A model generated the notes under the pieces. It had not been told where the DNA came from. It saw nothing but the letters and a program-made list of their open reading frames with translations, and searched no databases. DNA of 8,594 bases from an uncultured Chlorobiales bacterium (GTDB taxonomy: Bacteria; Bacteroidota; Chlorobiia; Chlorobiales; Chlorobiaceae): positions 1 to 8,594 of the forward strand of contig CAIUQW010000353.1 of assembly GCA_903901395.1 (NCBI GenBank), written 5' to 3'. Numbering within the stretch: position 1 is the stretch's first letter; each line of letters opens with the position of its first letter. This document shows positions 1 through 5,637 of the stretch, in pieces. The translations under genes were made by a program, and so were the position numbers.

Positions 1-17
1 TCTTACACTTCATATTG

Positions 18-37
18 CCCCGGCTTTCAAGCCGGGG
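18..37. repeat. Perfect GC-rich hairpin near left edge
   Basis: CCCCGGC (18-24) and GCCGGGG (31-37) form a perfect 7-bp stem around a 6-base loop, TTTCAA. Neither strand has a T-run directly after it, so it is not a textbook intrinsic terminator. It could end transcription of a gene left of the window, or be the first unit of the palindrome chain that runs to base 217. Confidence 0.55.
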
Positions 38-58
38 AGAGTCAATCAGAAAAACACC

Positions 59-80
59 TGGACTTCAGTCCAATCTTTTG
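59..80 (+). terminator. Possible weak terminator, plus strand
   Basis: TGGAC (59-63) and GTCCA (68-72) form a 5-bp stem with a TTCA loop, followed by ATCTTTTG. The short stem and modest T-run make this a weak intrinsic terminator candidate for a plus-strand gene lying left of the window. Confidence 0.25.
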
Positions 81-102
81 CTGTTTGCTGCCACGGAAAA
101 AG

Positions 103-217
103 TGATTTTTCAGAAAAATCATCCATGTTCATGGAAAGGAGCAGTGCGACGTGGCAATCCATGTGAAATCAGTGACGGCTGTTAAAGATGGATCGCCACG
201 TCCCGACAGGTCGGGAC
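103..217. repeat. Chain of palindromes, probable dispersed intergenic repeat
   Basis: Four inverted repeats follow each other. TGATTTTT (103-110) pairs with AAAAATCA (114-121). TCCATG (122-127) pairs with CATGGA (130-135). ACGTGGCAATCCAT (149-162) pairs with 188-201 at 13 of 14 positions. GTCCCGAC (200-207) pairs with GTCGGGAC (210-217). The GTGGCAATCC...GATCGCCACGTC arrangement followed by CGCGATGACG resembles short dispersed intergenic repeats I associate with many bacterial genomes, usually ending in CGCAATGACG. The resemblance is from memory. The element lies just downstream of the PEP-CTERM gene that ends at 259 and encodes nothing convincing. Confidence 0.55.
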
Positions 218-258
218 TCGCGATGACGAATTTCAGTCATTTTGTTTTTGACAGGACA

Positions 259-897
259 CTACGCTATCCTATCGGCTTTGCGCTGTTTTGCAGAGGTCAT
301 AGCCATTATGCCAAGCCCTCCAAGCCCCATAAGCATCGTGGTTGAAGGCTCGGGAACAGCCTGTATTGTTGTCGTGAAATAAGCATTATTGTTCGCATCG
401 GCATCGCCAGACCATATCCATGTAGCCGTGCCGTCAATGTTGGGTCGGGGGCCTCCACCCACAGTTAGCCAAGGCTCGGTAGTACTGTTAAGTCCCAGGG
501 AAGTCGGTGTTGAGTAGGTATTCCAGCCAGTGCTGCTGGCCTGCCAGTCAGAGGTGTTCGTGAGAAGGTTGTTTGTGCCATTAGCAAACGCATGGTCAGT
601 TCCAGACAGAGAAAATTGACCAAGGAATGCAGCTATTCCAGCCTCATCATATCCATATACATGAAGGTAATAAGTCTTTCCTGGCGTGAGAGTTAAACTG
701 CTTCCATTGTAAGTTGTTGGCCACCAGTTCCCTGAGCCGATCGGGGTTCCGGCTATCGAATTATCAGTGGACAGATAGACTTCAAACCCATTGTCCGTGC
801 TGATATTGTATGACAGCACTGTGGCTTGTGCATGATTGAACATCATGGCACCAAGCGCAAGGGCAAAAAGTGCGCTTTTAAAAAGTCGCTTTTTCAT
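259..897 (-). CDS. PEP-CTERM sorting domain surface protein
   Basis: This gene encodes 212 residues for an exported protein probably anchored or released at the cell surface by an exosortase. The ATG at 897 is preferred over the in-frame GTG at 909, because a GAGAG ribosome site sits about 7 bases upstream of it and the signal peptide then starts MKKRLFKSAL. A hydrophobic core and AQA give likely cleavage after residue 25. The C-terminus is a classic PEP-CTERM tail: VPEPS at about 181-185, a glycine- and methionine-rich membrane segment, then basic KQRK. The mature part contains DNGFEVYL, an AGIAAFLGQF stretch, SDWQASSTGW and ATWIWSGDA, an order I associate with galactose-binding-like beta-sandwich domains; that is inference. 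No exosortase gene is in the window. The exact function is unknown. Confidence 0.88.
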   Translation of the reverse strand: MKKRLFKSALFALALGAMMFNHAQATVLSYNISTDNGFEVYLSTDNSIAGTPIGSGNWWPTTYNGSSLTLTPGKTYYLHVYGYDEAGIAAFLGQFSLSGTDHAFANGTNNLLTNTSDWQASSTGWNTYSTPTSLGLNSTTEPWLTVGGGPRPNIDGTATWIWSGDADANNNAYFTTTIQAVPEPSTTMLMGLGGLGIMAMTSAKQRKADRIA

Positions 898-961
898 GGA
901 TTCTCTCACACTTTTTTGTTTTGAAAAATCAGAATCTCGTTATCAAGGCTTGCTTTTTTAA

Positions 962-990
962 ATTTGACCAACACTGTTGAAACTTGACAA
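962..990 (-). promoter_or_regulatory. Candidate sigma-70-like promoter for the 259-897 gene
   Basis: Read on the minus strand, TTGTCA (990-985) is followed after 17 bases by TCAAAT (967-962), about 65 bases upstream of the PEP-CTERM start codon. The -35 box matches consensus at 5 of 6 positions and the -10 box at 4 of 6. The surrounding AT-rich DNA offers other weak matches, so the assignment is tentative. Confidence 0.3.
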
Positions 991-1165
991 GCATTATCAG
1001 TTATAAGAAAGAAGTAGCTTATATATAATAACATCATTATCAAACACTCGGGATATAAAAATATCTTACTAGTATACGAAGATTCAAGTTAGCAAACGAA
1101 TCAATCTTGCATCTTTTTACAGCGGGACAAGGATAACCGGACAGTAGGGGGGATGTAGAGAGGTC

Positions 1166-1207
1166 GGCAATAACACGTGATAATTTCAGTTACCACCTAT
1201 TATTGCC
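1166..1207. repeat. Two-part intergenic palindrome
   Basis: GGCAATAA (1166-1173) pairs perfectly with TTATTGCC (1200-1207). Inside it, after a 3x3 internal loop, GTGATAA (1177-1183) pairs with TTACCAC (1190-1196) at 6 of 7 positions around a 6-base loop. No T-run follows on either strand, so an intrinsic terminator is unlikely. It could be an operator, a structured RNA or a small repeat element. Confidence 0.5.
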
Positions 1208-1247
1208 AGAGTAAAAAAATGAGCATAAGCCGCTAAGCATTGCGGAA

Positions 1248-1268
1248 GGGCGGCATCGATAGCCGCCC
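1248..1268 (-). terminator. Terminator-like hairpin after the 1284-2033 gene
   Basis: GGGCGGC (1248-1254) and GCCGCCC (1262-1268) form a perfect 7-bp GC stem with a 7-base loop, starting about 15 bases past the stop codon of the minus-strand gene. There is no immediate T-run; the nearest lies about 30 bases farther on. It is a plausible hairpin or RNA 3'-end stabiliser rather than a canonical terminator. Confidence 0.5.
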
Positions 1269-1283
1269 AGAGAGATCAACGCT

Positions 1284-2033
1284 TCACTTCCCGCTCTCAT
1301 ACACCTCGGTTGATGAAACCGATTTAATCTCAACGGTGGAGTTGGGGAGGATAACGAATTCGCTCATACCGACGTGGCTCTTTTTGTTGCCCCAGTCGTA
1401 GGTATAGCCAAGTCTTGTCCACGGATAGCCGTTGTCTCCGTATGATTTGCTCTTCAGATCGTCATACCAGCTTTTGAATCCCGCACTCACCGTGATATAG
1501 CTGTTCTGCGCCGGAAAATCGGTTTCCGCTTCGCTGTCAGTAATCTCGGGATCGGCGCTCGGTCGATACAGGTCGGCAGGTCTGACCCACATCTCGACGA
1601 ATTTCGTCTTTCCGTTGTTTGGCGGCAGGCCGAGAAGCTGTTCGATTCGCAAAGCGTTGTGCACATTATTCTGTTTGCAGAAATTCTTTACCTCCGGCAC
1701 GGTTGTCACCCAGACCTCTCTCGACAGCGTATACGGCTTGTCAACGTAACCGTCATAGCCATTGTAGCTGGTCCAGGTCACCACCAGAACTCTCGCATTC
1801 ACGGCATCGCCTCTGTTTTTCCAGACCAGGCGCTCATTTGCAGGCACGATTGCAACAAGATTCTTCGATATTTCCGATGGTTCAGCCACGGCAGCATCCG
1901 CGACTGCCGCGCTGTACTCCTTTTTTAAACTCTCCTGATCAGACGCGGCCTGCCCGTTAGCGTAAACGGCAACCGGTTGGGATAACAGGAGCAGCAGCAC
2001 GAGGCTTTTCAGGCGCGAAAAGAGAGGTTTCAT
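1284..2033 (-). CDS. Secreted protein of unknown function
   Basis: This gene encodes 249 residues from the ATG at 2033. A GGGGAG ribosome site lies 8 bases upstream (2047-2042), so this start is better than the in-frame upstream codon at 2105, which would put 24 unlikely residues ahead of the signal peptide. The N-terminus MKPLFSRLKSLVLLLLLSQP is a clear signal peptide, with likely cleavage after AVYA (residue 25). The mature protein has a polar, alanine-rich start, then LVWKN, VLVVTWTSYNGYDG, REVWVTTVPEVKNFC and an aromatic, glycine-rich stretch near GYPWTRLGYTYDWG. There is no PEP-CTERM tail, lipobox or membrane anchor, so a periplasmic or extracellular location is inferred. I do not recognise the family. 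It sits between two PEP-CTERM surface-protein genes, which suggests envelope work but does not prove it. Confidence 0.8.
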   Translation of the reverse strand: MKPLFSRLKSLVLLLLLSQPVAVYANGQAASDQESLKKEYSAAVADAAVAEPSEISKNLVAIVPANERLVWKNRGDAVNARVLVVTWTSYNGYDGYVDKPYTLSREVWVTTVPEVKNFCKQNNVHNALRIEQLLGLPPNNGKTKFVEMWVRPADLYRPSADPEITDSEAETDFPAQNSYITVSAGFKSWYDDLKSKSYGDNGYPWTRLGYTYDWGNKKSHVGMSEFVILPNSTVEIKSVSSTEVYESGK

Positions 2034-2069
2034 TGGACGATCTCCCCGATGGTGGTGAACGAAGGCTGG

Positions 2070-2096
2070 AATATATAAGGGAGAAGATACAAGCAA
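2070..2096 (-). promoter_or_regulatory. Weak promoter candidate for the 1284-2033 gene
   Basis: On the minus strand TTGCTT (2096-2091) is followed after 15 bases by TATATT (2075-2070), about 37 bases before the start codon. The -10 box is good, but the -35 box matches only partly and the spacing is short. Confidence 0.22.
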
Positions 2097-2206
2097 TCGG
2101 AGCACATATGCAAAGGGGATAATCCGGCGGAGATGAGCTGTGGCGGTTCGATCAAATGCGCTGCCGGGGAGGGAATGGGTTTTCCTGGATCACATTAAGC
2201 AGCAGC

Positions 2207-2282
2207 AAAAATACGGCCCGATGCACCGGGTGATGAGGCCGGGAGGATGCCATTGTGTATGTCATCACCGGTGCATCGGACC
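2207..2282 (-). terminator. Intrinsic terminator of the lectin-like gene
   Basis: The arms 2215-2236 and 2262-2282 pair over about 20 base pairs. One extra G on the left arm forms a bulge, and there is one mismatch (2217/2280). The loop is about 25 bases. Read on the minus strand, the hairpin starts 14 bases after the lectin-gene stop and is followed by GTATTTTTG (T-run complementary to 2207-2211). This is a convincing rho-independent terminator, longer than usual. Confidence 0.8.
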
Positions 2283-2296
2283 TTAAATCGAGAGAT

Positions 2297-3163
2297 TCAG
2301 GAAATATACCGCCGTCTCGGCATATGTTTCCGCCCGAAGGCCATCAAGCCACCAGTGCCAAACAGCGCTAACATGCCAGGTTCCGGAACAACACCGATCT
2401 GGTTATTGGTGTAGTTCAATGAGAGCACTTGTTGTGTTTGCGTCGCCAGACCTGTCGATCCGGTAAATCCGATCACTCCTGTAGGCGAGCCGATATATGT
2501 TTCAAGATCCCCGATCTCATAGGAAAGCATTGCCGTTCCCGGTTTCGAGTTTGTCGTACTGACGCTCACGGAAAGATTGCTGCCATCATAATCAACCCAG
2601 GCATACCAGAGGCCGTTGCCATTGAACGCGGGTGAAATGTTGGCCGTTGCCAGACTTTTGACAGAGCCATTGACATCGATACCGATATGATTTTTATTCG
2701 GGTCACTCACCTCGCCATTCTGCCAATTGTCGAACTCTATACCGATACTGTTTGGAATGCCGGTATATGATTTTCCATTGCCTGTGGATATTGTGCCGTA
2801 ACCCAGTCCGCCGCCTGCGCCACCTGAAGCTTTGCTATCGGCATTTTTTATGACAAAGACAATTCCATCCGCAGAATAAGTGCTGGAATACTTTGTGTTG
2901 GCGCCCGAAAACTGAAAGCTGAATGCAGCGTTGAAGTTGGAGAAGTTGACAGCCTTCGAGCTGTAAGCCGAGCCAATCTGGTAGGTCGGGTCGGCCAGGT
3001 TGTTGTTGGTGAGCTGCAATATTCCACCACTGACGGTCGATGCTGATGATCCGGCCGTGGGAATGATATCGCTGAGCGACAGTGTATTTTCCGCAGCGCG
3101 GGCTTGGCTGGTTACGCCAAGGCAGCCAAACATCATCAGTATAGCAAGGGATTGCTTTTTCAT
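2297..3163 (-). CDS. Legume-lectin-like PEP-CTERM protein
   Basis: This gene encodes 288 residues from the ATG at 3163. The longer reading from 3238 would place 25 extra residues before an obvious signal peptide (MKKQSLAILMMFGCLG, cleavage near SQARA, residue 23). No clear Shine-Dalgarno site precedes the start. The body carries L-type lectin signatures: ADGIVFVI (98-105), a glycine-rich turn (114-123), SIGIEFDNWQN (139-149) and DPNKNHIGIDVNG (154-166). In legume lectins the acidic residues of this region bind Mn/Ca and position the sugar, so carbohydrate binding is likely, but ligand and metal use are not shown. The tail is PEP-CTERM: VPEPG at 259-263, a glycine-rich hydrophobic segment and basic RKHMPRRR. 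It is probably an exosortase substrate acting at the cell surface or in the matrix. It is divergent from the mutT-like gene. Confidence 0.9.
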   Translation of the reverse strand: MKKQSLAILMMFGCLGVTSQARAAENTLSLSDIIPTAGSSASTVSGGILQLTNNNLADPTYQIGSAYSSKAVNFSNFNAAFSFQFSGANTKYSSTYSADGIVFVIKNADSKASGGAGGGLGYGTISTGNGKSYTGIPNSIGIEFDNWQNGEVSDPNKNHIGIDVNGSVKSLATANISPAFNGNGLWYAWVDYDGSNLSVSVSTTNSKPGTAMLSYEIGDLETYIGSPTGVIGFTGSTGLATQTQQVLSLNYTNNQIGVVPEPGMLALFGTGGLMAFGRKHMPRRRYIS

Positions 3164-3504
3164 GGCATGCTTGTTAATTTGAATAGATAAAATATGTATG
3201 ATGGGTACTGCACAGAATAAAGATAATAAATAAATCAATAAAAAATGTATGCGACAGCATCAATAATGCTCATTTAAACTCATAATAATTATATATACAC
3301 ATTATTTTCAAATACTTGCTTAAGTAATTATTTATCAATACACTAACGGTATTTTGCATCGATTGTGGTTGTGCCGCATGTCAAACGTTATTTTCACTAC
3401 AACGAAGGCGTGTGCTCGATAAAGGCGCTTTATATAAGAACCTATCGCCATACTGATGGCCGGTGCTTCTGATTGAAGATCATTTTTCATCATATTTTTT
3501 GGCA
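3164..3504. other. AT-rich divergent intergenic region
   Basis: This region separates the lectin-like gene (minus) from the Nudix gene (plus) and must hold both promoters. It is strongly AT-rich from about 3180 to 3360, with small palindromes AGCAT/ATGCT (3256-3270) and TACTT/AAGTA (3313-3326). TTTATATAAG at about 3429-3438 could supply a -10 element for the plus-strand gene, but no good -35 box sits at the proper distance. No coding frame looks real. Confidence 0.5.
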
Positions 3505-3948
3505 ATGTCTGCTGTATTGCATATTGGTGACGTAGTATGCGCCATCATCGAACGAGATGATCAGTTTCTGATCGCCAGAAGGTCTTCGGGGCGTCATCTT
3601 GCGCGTAAATGGGAGTTTCCGGGAGGCAAGGTCGAGGCGGGAGAATCGGAGGTTGAGGCGCTCCAGCGAGAGCTTCAGGAGGAGCTTGGGGTCCGGGTGG
3701 AGATTATCGAACGTCTCACTCCGGTCGAGCATATCTACCCAGACCGGTCGCTCCGGCTGATCGCGTATCGTTGCAGAATCACCGGCGAAGTGCCGCAGGC
3801 TGGCGAACACGAGGAGTTGCGTTGGATCGGCATTAATGAAGCGTGCGAATACGATTTTCCGGAGGCGGATATTCCCGTTCTTGCCGAGTACCGGCTGAAA
3901 ATTGCCGCCGTGAATGCAGAGAGGCAAAACCGGCTTGAACAAGGGTGA
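3505..3948 (+). CDS. mutT: MutT-type Nudix hydrolase (8-oxo-dGTP diphosphatase family)
   Basis: This gene encodes 147 residues from the ATG at 3505. The frame stays open back to a GTG at 3463, but the extra 14 residues do not look like Nudix sequence, and MSAVLHIGDVVCAII fits the family's first strand. Neither start has a clear ribosome site. The Nudix box is exact at residues 41-63, GX5EX7REUXEEXGU (REUXEEXGU read as RELQEELGV), preceded by KWEFPGG, the usual MutT context. MutT hydrolyses oxidised purine nucleotides such as 8-oxo-dGTP to the monophosphate in the cytoplasm and so prevents A:T to C:G mutations. The precise substrate here is inferred from family resemblance. The length matches short MutT proteins. 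It is followed after 82 bases by an ElyC-like gene on the same strand, so cotranscription is possible. Confidence 0.88.
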   Translation: MSAVLHIGDVVCAIIERDDQFLIARRSSGRHLARKWEFPGGKVEAGESEVEALQRELQEELGVRVEIIERLTPVEHIYPDRSLRLIAYRCRITGEVPQAGEHEELRWIGINEACEYDFPEADIPVLAEYRLKIAAVNAERQNRLEQG

Positions 3949-4007
3949 CGATGTCGTTTGTTCTTGCTATCTTCACTGTTTCTTAAAGTTGTAACCGGCA
4001 TCGTCAC
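3945..4007 (+). repeat. Inverted repeat bridging the mutT end and elyC leader
   Basis: GTGACGATG (3945-3953), which includes the mutT stop codon, is a perfect 9-bp inverted repeat of CATCGTCAC (3999-4007), with 45 bases between the arms. There is no T-run after it. It could fold in the mutT-elyC transcript, but the wide loop makes chance possible. Confidence 0.35.
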
Positions 4008-4030
4008 AATCACATCAATTCAGTTGCGCC

Positions 4031-4804
4031 ATGCTGATACTGAGCAAACTTCTTCCGCTGTTGGTGCTCCCACCGGGCATCTGCCTGCTGCTTGCTATCG
4101 CCGGGCTGCTGTTCAAGCGTCGTGCACTCTGGTGGCTCTCCATGGGATCGCTCTGGGTGCTGAGCCTTTCCTTCGTGGGTGATGCGCTGATGCGCACTAT
4201 CGAAGCGCCGTACCATCGCATTCCGGTGGAGCGTGTCCGGAAGGCCGAAGCTATTGTCGTCTTGAGCGGGATGCTTCAGCAGATCGAAGGCGCGCCGCTG
4301 GGCGAGTTGGGAGAGGCTGCTGATCGTTTCGAGGGCGGACTCGATCTTTACGAAACAGGCAAAGCGCCGCTGCTTGTTTTTACAGGAGGTCAGATGCCGT
4401 GGGATACTGATAGCGTTCCGGAGGGAGAATTGCTGGCGAAACGGGCGCGTTTGCGCGGCGTGCCTTCAGGCCGCATTCGCTTGACCTCAAAGGTACCCAA
4501 TACAGCCGGAGAAGCGGTTGCTGTGGCTGCAGCGCTTGGCGTGTCAAAAACCAGGCCGAAGCGGATCATTCTGGTGACCAGCGCTTTTCATATGCAACGA
4601 TCTCTCATGCTTTTCCGTGCTGCGGGTTTCGAGGTCGATCCCTGGCCTGTCGATTTCAGGGCAACCGACCTGAAACGCCGGACGACGCTGCTCGATTTTA
4701 TACCCAGCGCCGAAGGAATGAAAGCCTCGTCTGAAGCGTTACGTGAACTGATCGGCCGAACCGTTTACCGTTTCGGCATGCGTTTCATGATGTCGACCAG
4801 GTGA
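4031..4804 (+). CDS. DUF218 / ElyC-YdcF-like inner-membrane protein
   Basis: This gene encodes 257 residues, close to the length of E. coli ElyC. Two hydrophobic segments, about 5-27 and 32-50, anchor the N-terminus in the inner membrane. A DUF218 domain follows from about residue 73: AIVVLSGM (74-81), LLVFTGGQ (114-121), NTAGEAVAVAA (157-167) and ILVTSAFHMQRS (180-191). These are the characteristic blocks of the ElyC/SanA/YdcF family. ElyC in E. coli affects peptidoglycan assembly and lipid-carrier use at low temperature; other members have unclear roles, so an envelope function is inferred and the substrate is not known. The ATG at 4031 gives an intact first membrane segment, though no strong ribosome site is visible. 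It lies 82 bases after the mutT-like gene on the same strand. Confidence 0.85.
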   Translation: MLILSKLLPLLVLPPGICLLLAIAGLLFKRRALWWLSMGSLWVLSLSFVGDALMRTIEAPYHRIPVERVRKAEAIVVLSGMLQQIEGAPLGELGEAADRFEGGLDLYETGKAPLLVFTGGQMPWDTDSVPEGELLAKRARLRGVPSGRIRLTSKVPNTAGEAVAVAAALGVSKTRPKRIILVTSAFHMQRSLMLFRAAGFEVDPWPVDFRATDLKRRTTLLDFIPSAEGMKASSEALRELIGRTVYRFGMRFMMSTR

Positions 4805-5023
4805 TTGCGCGACAATTGTCGTTATCGAACGCGGCGATGGCTGGGCTGATGGCAACGACATGTATGACCATATCGGAGTCATTTGAGGTGTTTTTTTTTA
4901 GTTTTTTTATATTGAAACAAGTACAATATATTCAGTGTTTTTTAAGCACTAAATGCGTTGCTGGATCGAAAATGACCTATTGACGTATACAGAAAATGAA
5001 CGCAAATATTTGACCTTTTCGCG
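4805..5023. other. T-rich intergenic region before the antiterminator
   Basis: No gene is supported here. The region contains a 12-bp perfect palindrome, CGACAATTGTCG (4810-4821), T-tracts (4891-4908), and a TATATTG/CAATATA stem (4908-4914 with 4924-4930). An AGTG/CACT pair (4934-4937 with 4947-4950) flanks a T-run. The elyC transcript may end in the T-tracts. TTGACG (4980-4985) is a possible -35 box for the antiterminator gene, but no good -10 box follows at standard spacing. Confidence 0.4.
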
Positions 5024-5626
5024 ATGAACAATGAGGCTACCAAGGACGTGTGCTGGTATGCGGTTTACGTTCGCTCCCGATATGAAAAAAAGGTGCACCA
5101 CTATCTGCTTGAAAAGGGGCTGACGAGCTATGTTCCGCTGATTGAAACTATCAGGCAGTGGAGCGACCGGAAAAAAAGGGTTGTGGAACCGCTTATCAGA
5201 GGATATGTTTTCGTGAAAATCAACTATCACAAAGAGCATATCCATGTGCTTGACACTGACGGCGTGGTGAAATTTATTGGTATCGGCAGAATCCCTTCGG
5301 TGATTTCGGAGCGTGATATCGAATGGCTGAAGCGTTTGACTCACGAACCCGATGCGATAGGCGAAACCGTGATGGCAATTCCCGTTGGCAAGAAGGTTCG
5401 GGTGCTGGCCGGACCGTTCAAGGATATGGAGGGGGTGATCAGAAAAGAGGGGCGCGAAGAGCATCTCGTGGTCTACTTCGAGAGCATCATGCAGGGTGTG
5501 GAGGTATCAATCGCTCCCGAGCTTCTCGCTCCGATTGACAGGGGCGCGTCGGACAAGCCTGCGATAGCTTCCAAAACGGGCACTCACGAGGTCGAATCGG
5601 CTGTCAGGCACATGGCTCATTCCTGA
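5024..5626 (+). CDS. NusG-like transcription antiterminator, UpxY type
   Basis: This gene encodes 200 residues. The NusG N-terminal domain spans about 9-105, with CWYAVYVRSRYEKKV at its start, then YVPLIETIRQWSDRKK and PLIRGYVFVKI. A KOW domain follows at about 118-170, with GKKVRVLAGPFKDMEGVI and IAPELLAPI, and a 30-residue polar tail ends the protein. The order and spacing fit the specialised NusG paralogues of the UpxY/RfaH-like group rather than housekeeping NusG. In Bacteroides, UpxY proteins let RNA polymerase read through the leader of the capsule operon they head. Here the next gene is recQ, 11 bases after the stop, and no glycan genes are visible, so the target operon is unknown. No ribosome site precedes the ATG. 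General NusG is the alternative but is less likely. Confidence 0.88.
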   Translation: MNNEATKDVCWYAVYVRSRYEKKVHHYLLEKGLTSYVPLIETIRQWSDRKKRVVEPLIRGYVFVKINYHKEHIHVLDTDGVVKFIGIGRIPSVISERDIEWLKRLTHEPDAIGETVMAIPVGKKVRVLAGPFKDMEGVIRKEGREEHLVVYFESIMQGVEVSIAPELLAPIDRGASDKPAIASKTGTHEVESAVRHMAHS

Positions 5627-5637
5627 ATGCCGCACGC

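Larger units (their letters stand above)
910..1283. other. AT-rich intergenic region without a gene
   Basis: No convincing reading frame is present on either strand. The left half is AT-rich and should hold the promoter of the PEP-CTERM gene ending at 259. The right half carries a two-part palindrome (1166-1207) and the hairpin after the gene that ends at 1284 (1248-1268). Confidence 0.6.

Noticed and set aside
151..345. Open frame of 64 codons on the plus strand
   Set aside because: It starts inside the palindromic repeat and runs antisense into the PEP-CTERM gene. The composition does not look coding.
3951..3986. Eleven-residue frame overlapping the mutT-elyC spacer as a leader peptide
   Set aside because: It has no ribosome site, no repeated regulatory codons, and no terminator or antiterminator structure following it.
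4801..4983. Open frame of 60 codons after the elyC-like gene
   Set aside because: It overlaps the elyC end, runs through T-tracts that give a low-complexity Phe stretch, and has no ribosome site or family resemblance.
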